This document shows, in pieces, positions 62,946 to 64,000 of a stretch of 64,000 nt of DNA; positions within the stretch are counted from its first letter, which is position 1, and every line of letters begins with the position of its first letter. The notes below the pieces were generated by a model. That model made no database searches. It saw only the letters and a program-made list of their open reading frames with translations, and was not told where the DNA came from. Source of the DNA: Serratia symbiotica (lineage in GTDB: Bacteria > Pseudomonadota > Gammaproteobacteria > Enterobacterales > Enterobacteriaceae); assembly GCA_011754105.1 (NCBI GenBank), contig JAAKDF010000004.1, forward strand, positions 1 to 64,000, read 5' to 3'. The translations under genes were made by a program, and so were the position numbers.

Positions 62946-63527
62946 ATGACAGAATACATGTTCCTGTTTATTAGTACCGTACTGGTGAACAACTTCTTCT
63001 TGGTAAAGTTTCTTGGCCTGTGTCCCTTCCTCGGCGTATCCAAGAATCTGGAAATCGCCATCTGCATGGGGATGGCCACCACCTTTGTTATGACTTTGGC
63101 ATCCGTCAGCGCTTGGCTGATCAATACCTTTATTCTGTTTCCTCTGGATCTGGTGTATCTGCGCACGCTGTCGTTCATTCTGGTGATCGCAGTGGTGGTG
63201 CAATTTACCGAGATGGTGGTGCGTAAAATCAGTTCAGCATTGTATCGCCTTCTGGGCATCTTCCTGCCGCTGATCACCACCAACTGCGCAGTGCTTGGCG
63301 TAGCACTGCTTAACGTCAACCTGGGCTATAACTTCCTACAGTCTGCGGTGTATGGCTTCAGCGCTGCCGCTGGATTTTCTCTGGTGATGGTTCTATTTGC
63401 TGCTATCCGGGAACACCTATCTGTTGCCGATGTGCCAGCACCGTTTCGTGGTTCCTCAATCGCCCTGATTACTTCCGGGTTGCTGTAGCTGGCCTTTATG
63501 GGCTTTACCGGGCTGATAAAAAGCTAG
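62946..63527 (+). pseudogene. rsxA: RsxA (RnfA) membrane subunit, late nonsense mutation
   Basis: The frame is open for 180 codons and collinear with E. coli RsxA (193 aa): [80 protein letters not shown] and [24 protein letters not shown] at 63486-63488 removes the last twelve or so residues; the lost tail LAFMGFTGLIKS is still readable to the native stop at 63525-63527. The subunit has six helices in the Rsx/Rnf electron-transfer complex that keeps SoxR reduced. A product lacking part of the last helix might still be made, but with rsxB dead it is probably useless. Confidence 0.88.
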
Positions 63528-64000
63528 TGAGCGCATTCTGAGTTGCTATTGCGGTGCTCAGTGCGCTCGGGTTGCTGTTCGGTCTGGCGCTGGGCTATGC
63601 CGCACGGCGCTTTGAGGTATCAGAAGATCCGGTATCCGAACAGATCAATGATATTCTGCCGCAAAGCCAATGCGCACATTACGGATACCCTGGTTGCCGT
63701 CCCTATGCCGAGTCAGTGGTCAACGGTGAGATGATCAACAAGTGCGCTCCTGGCGGAGAGCTGGTGATGCTAAAACTGGCTGAATTGCTCAACGTAGAGC
63801 CACAGCCATTGGGTAGCGAAATTGACGCCGAACCAGTACGACAAGTCGACTATATCGACGAAGCCAACTGTATCAGCTGTACTAAGTGCATTCAAGCCTG
63901 CCCGGTAGATGCCATTGTGGGGGCTACTCGTGCCATGCACACAGTTATTGCAGACCTCTGTACCGGTTGCGATCTGTGCGTTGCCCCCTTCCCTACTGAT
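63527..64000 (+). pseudogene. rsxB: RsxB (RnfB) iron-sulfur subunit pseudogene, runs off window
   Basis: The GTG start overlaps the native rsxA stop. The fifth codon, Trp in the family, is TGA (63539-63541). Beyond it the frame continues through [20 protein letters not shown], then a frame change near 63659-63720, and [12 protein letters not shown]-like sequence with [20 protein letters not shown]. The 4Fe-4S motif C-G-Q-C-G-Y-P-G-C reads C-A-H-Y-G-Y-P-G-C, losing a cysteine, and the last cluster motif has F for C (A-P-F-P). These losses mean no functional ferredoxin-like subunit. The gene continues beyond 64000. Confidence 0.88.

Overview
The window reads as part of a decaying enterobacterial genome very close to Serratia. 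The intact proteins (PmbA, IspB, TamB/TamA, AroF, TrmD, Ffh, AlaS, RecA, MutS, DacA and others) align almost end to end with their Escherichia/Serratia counterparts as I remember them. Between them lie many pseudogenes that are still recognisable but carry several stops and frameshifts each, plus many broken insertion sequences. This mix fits a recent host-restricted symbiont such as the aphid symbiont Serratia symbiotica. That organism assignment is an inference from gene content and decay pattern, not from a database search.

Layout. 0-1.3 kb: an IS200/IS605 remnant, tRNA-Ile2(CAU) and an IS5-family (IS903-like) relic. 1.7-3.8 kb: divergent pmbA and darP/yjgA. 4.4-5.1 kb: IS5 relic. 5.7-7.6 kb: ispB, divergent from rplU-rpmA. 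7.6-8.2 kb: IS5 relic. 8.3-12.9 kb: ftnA pseudogene, holE, a ptrB pseudogene containing an internal inversion, and proP. 13.1-16.3 kb: a very AT-rich LPS remnant (GT25 fragment plus an intact waaL-like ligase) between two IS5 relics. 16.6-23.2 kb: macB fragment, virK/ybjX, lysO and ybjP pseudogenes and an intact artPIQM arginine transporter. 23.3-24.3 kb: debris of IS5, IS256 and IS3 elements. 24.3-31.0 kb: decayed ytfP, intact tamB-tamA, decayed msrA. 31.0-35.0 kb: IS5 relic, dead pheA, tyrA reduced to its chorismate mutase domain, intact aroF. 35.2-42.1 kb: ydiY, rplS-trmD-rimM-rpsP, ffh, ypjD and dead corB/yfjD. 42.2-51.6 kb: IS256 fragment, gshA, dead yqaA/yqaB, tRNA-Arg, tRNA-Ser, csrA, alaS, dead recX, recA with a LexA box, and pncC. 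51.8-57.8 kb: IS66 relic, mutS, dead rpoS and nlpD. 57.8-61.3 kb: rodA tail, dead rlpA, a dead DUF1778/GNAT toxin-antitoxin pair, dacA. 61.5-64.0 kb: IS5 relic and the decaying start of the rsx (rnf) operon.

What remains works as a housekeeping core: translation (r-proteins, TrmD, RimM, AlaS, tRNAs), protein export and envelope assembly (Ffh, TamA/TamB, DacA), quinone side chains (IspB), DNA repair (RecA, MutS, HolE), glutathione synthesis, arginine uptake and osmolyte uptake. What is lost is regulation and stress response (RpoS, NlpD, RecX, MsrA, ferritin), phenylalanine/tyrosine end branches, and electron transport through Rsx. Most breaks in ancestral gene order coincide with an IS relic, so IS elements probably drove the rearrangements.

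No intact novel system is visible. The most unusual signal is a set of long, perfect or near-perfect hairpins (20-24 bp arms) in decaying DNA. At least one can be shown, against sister IS copies in the same window, to have arisen by local inverted copying.
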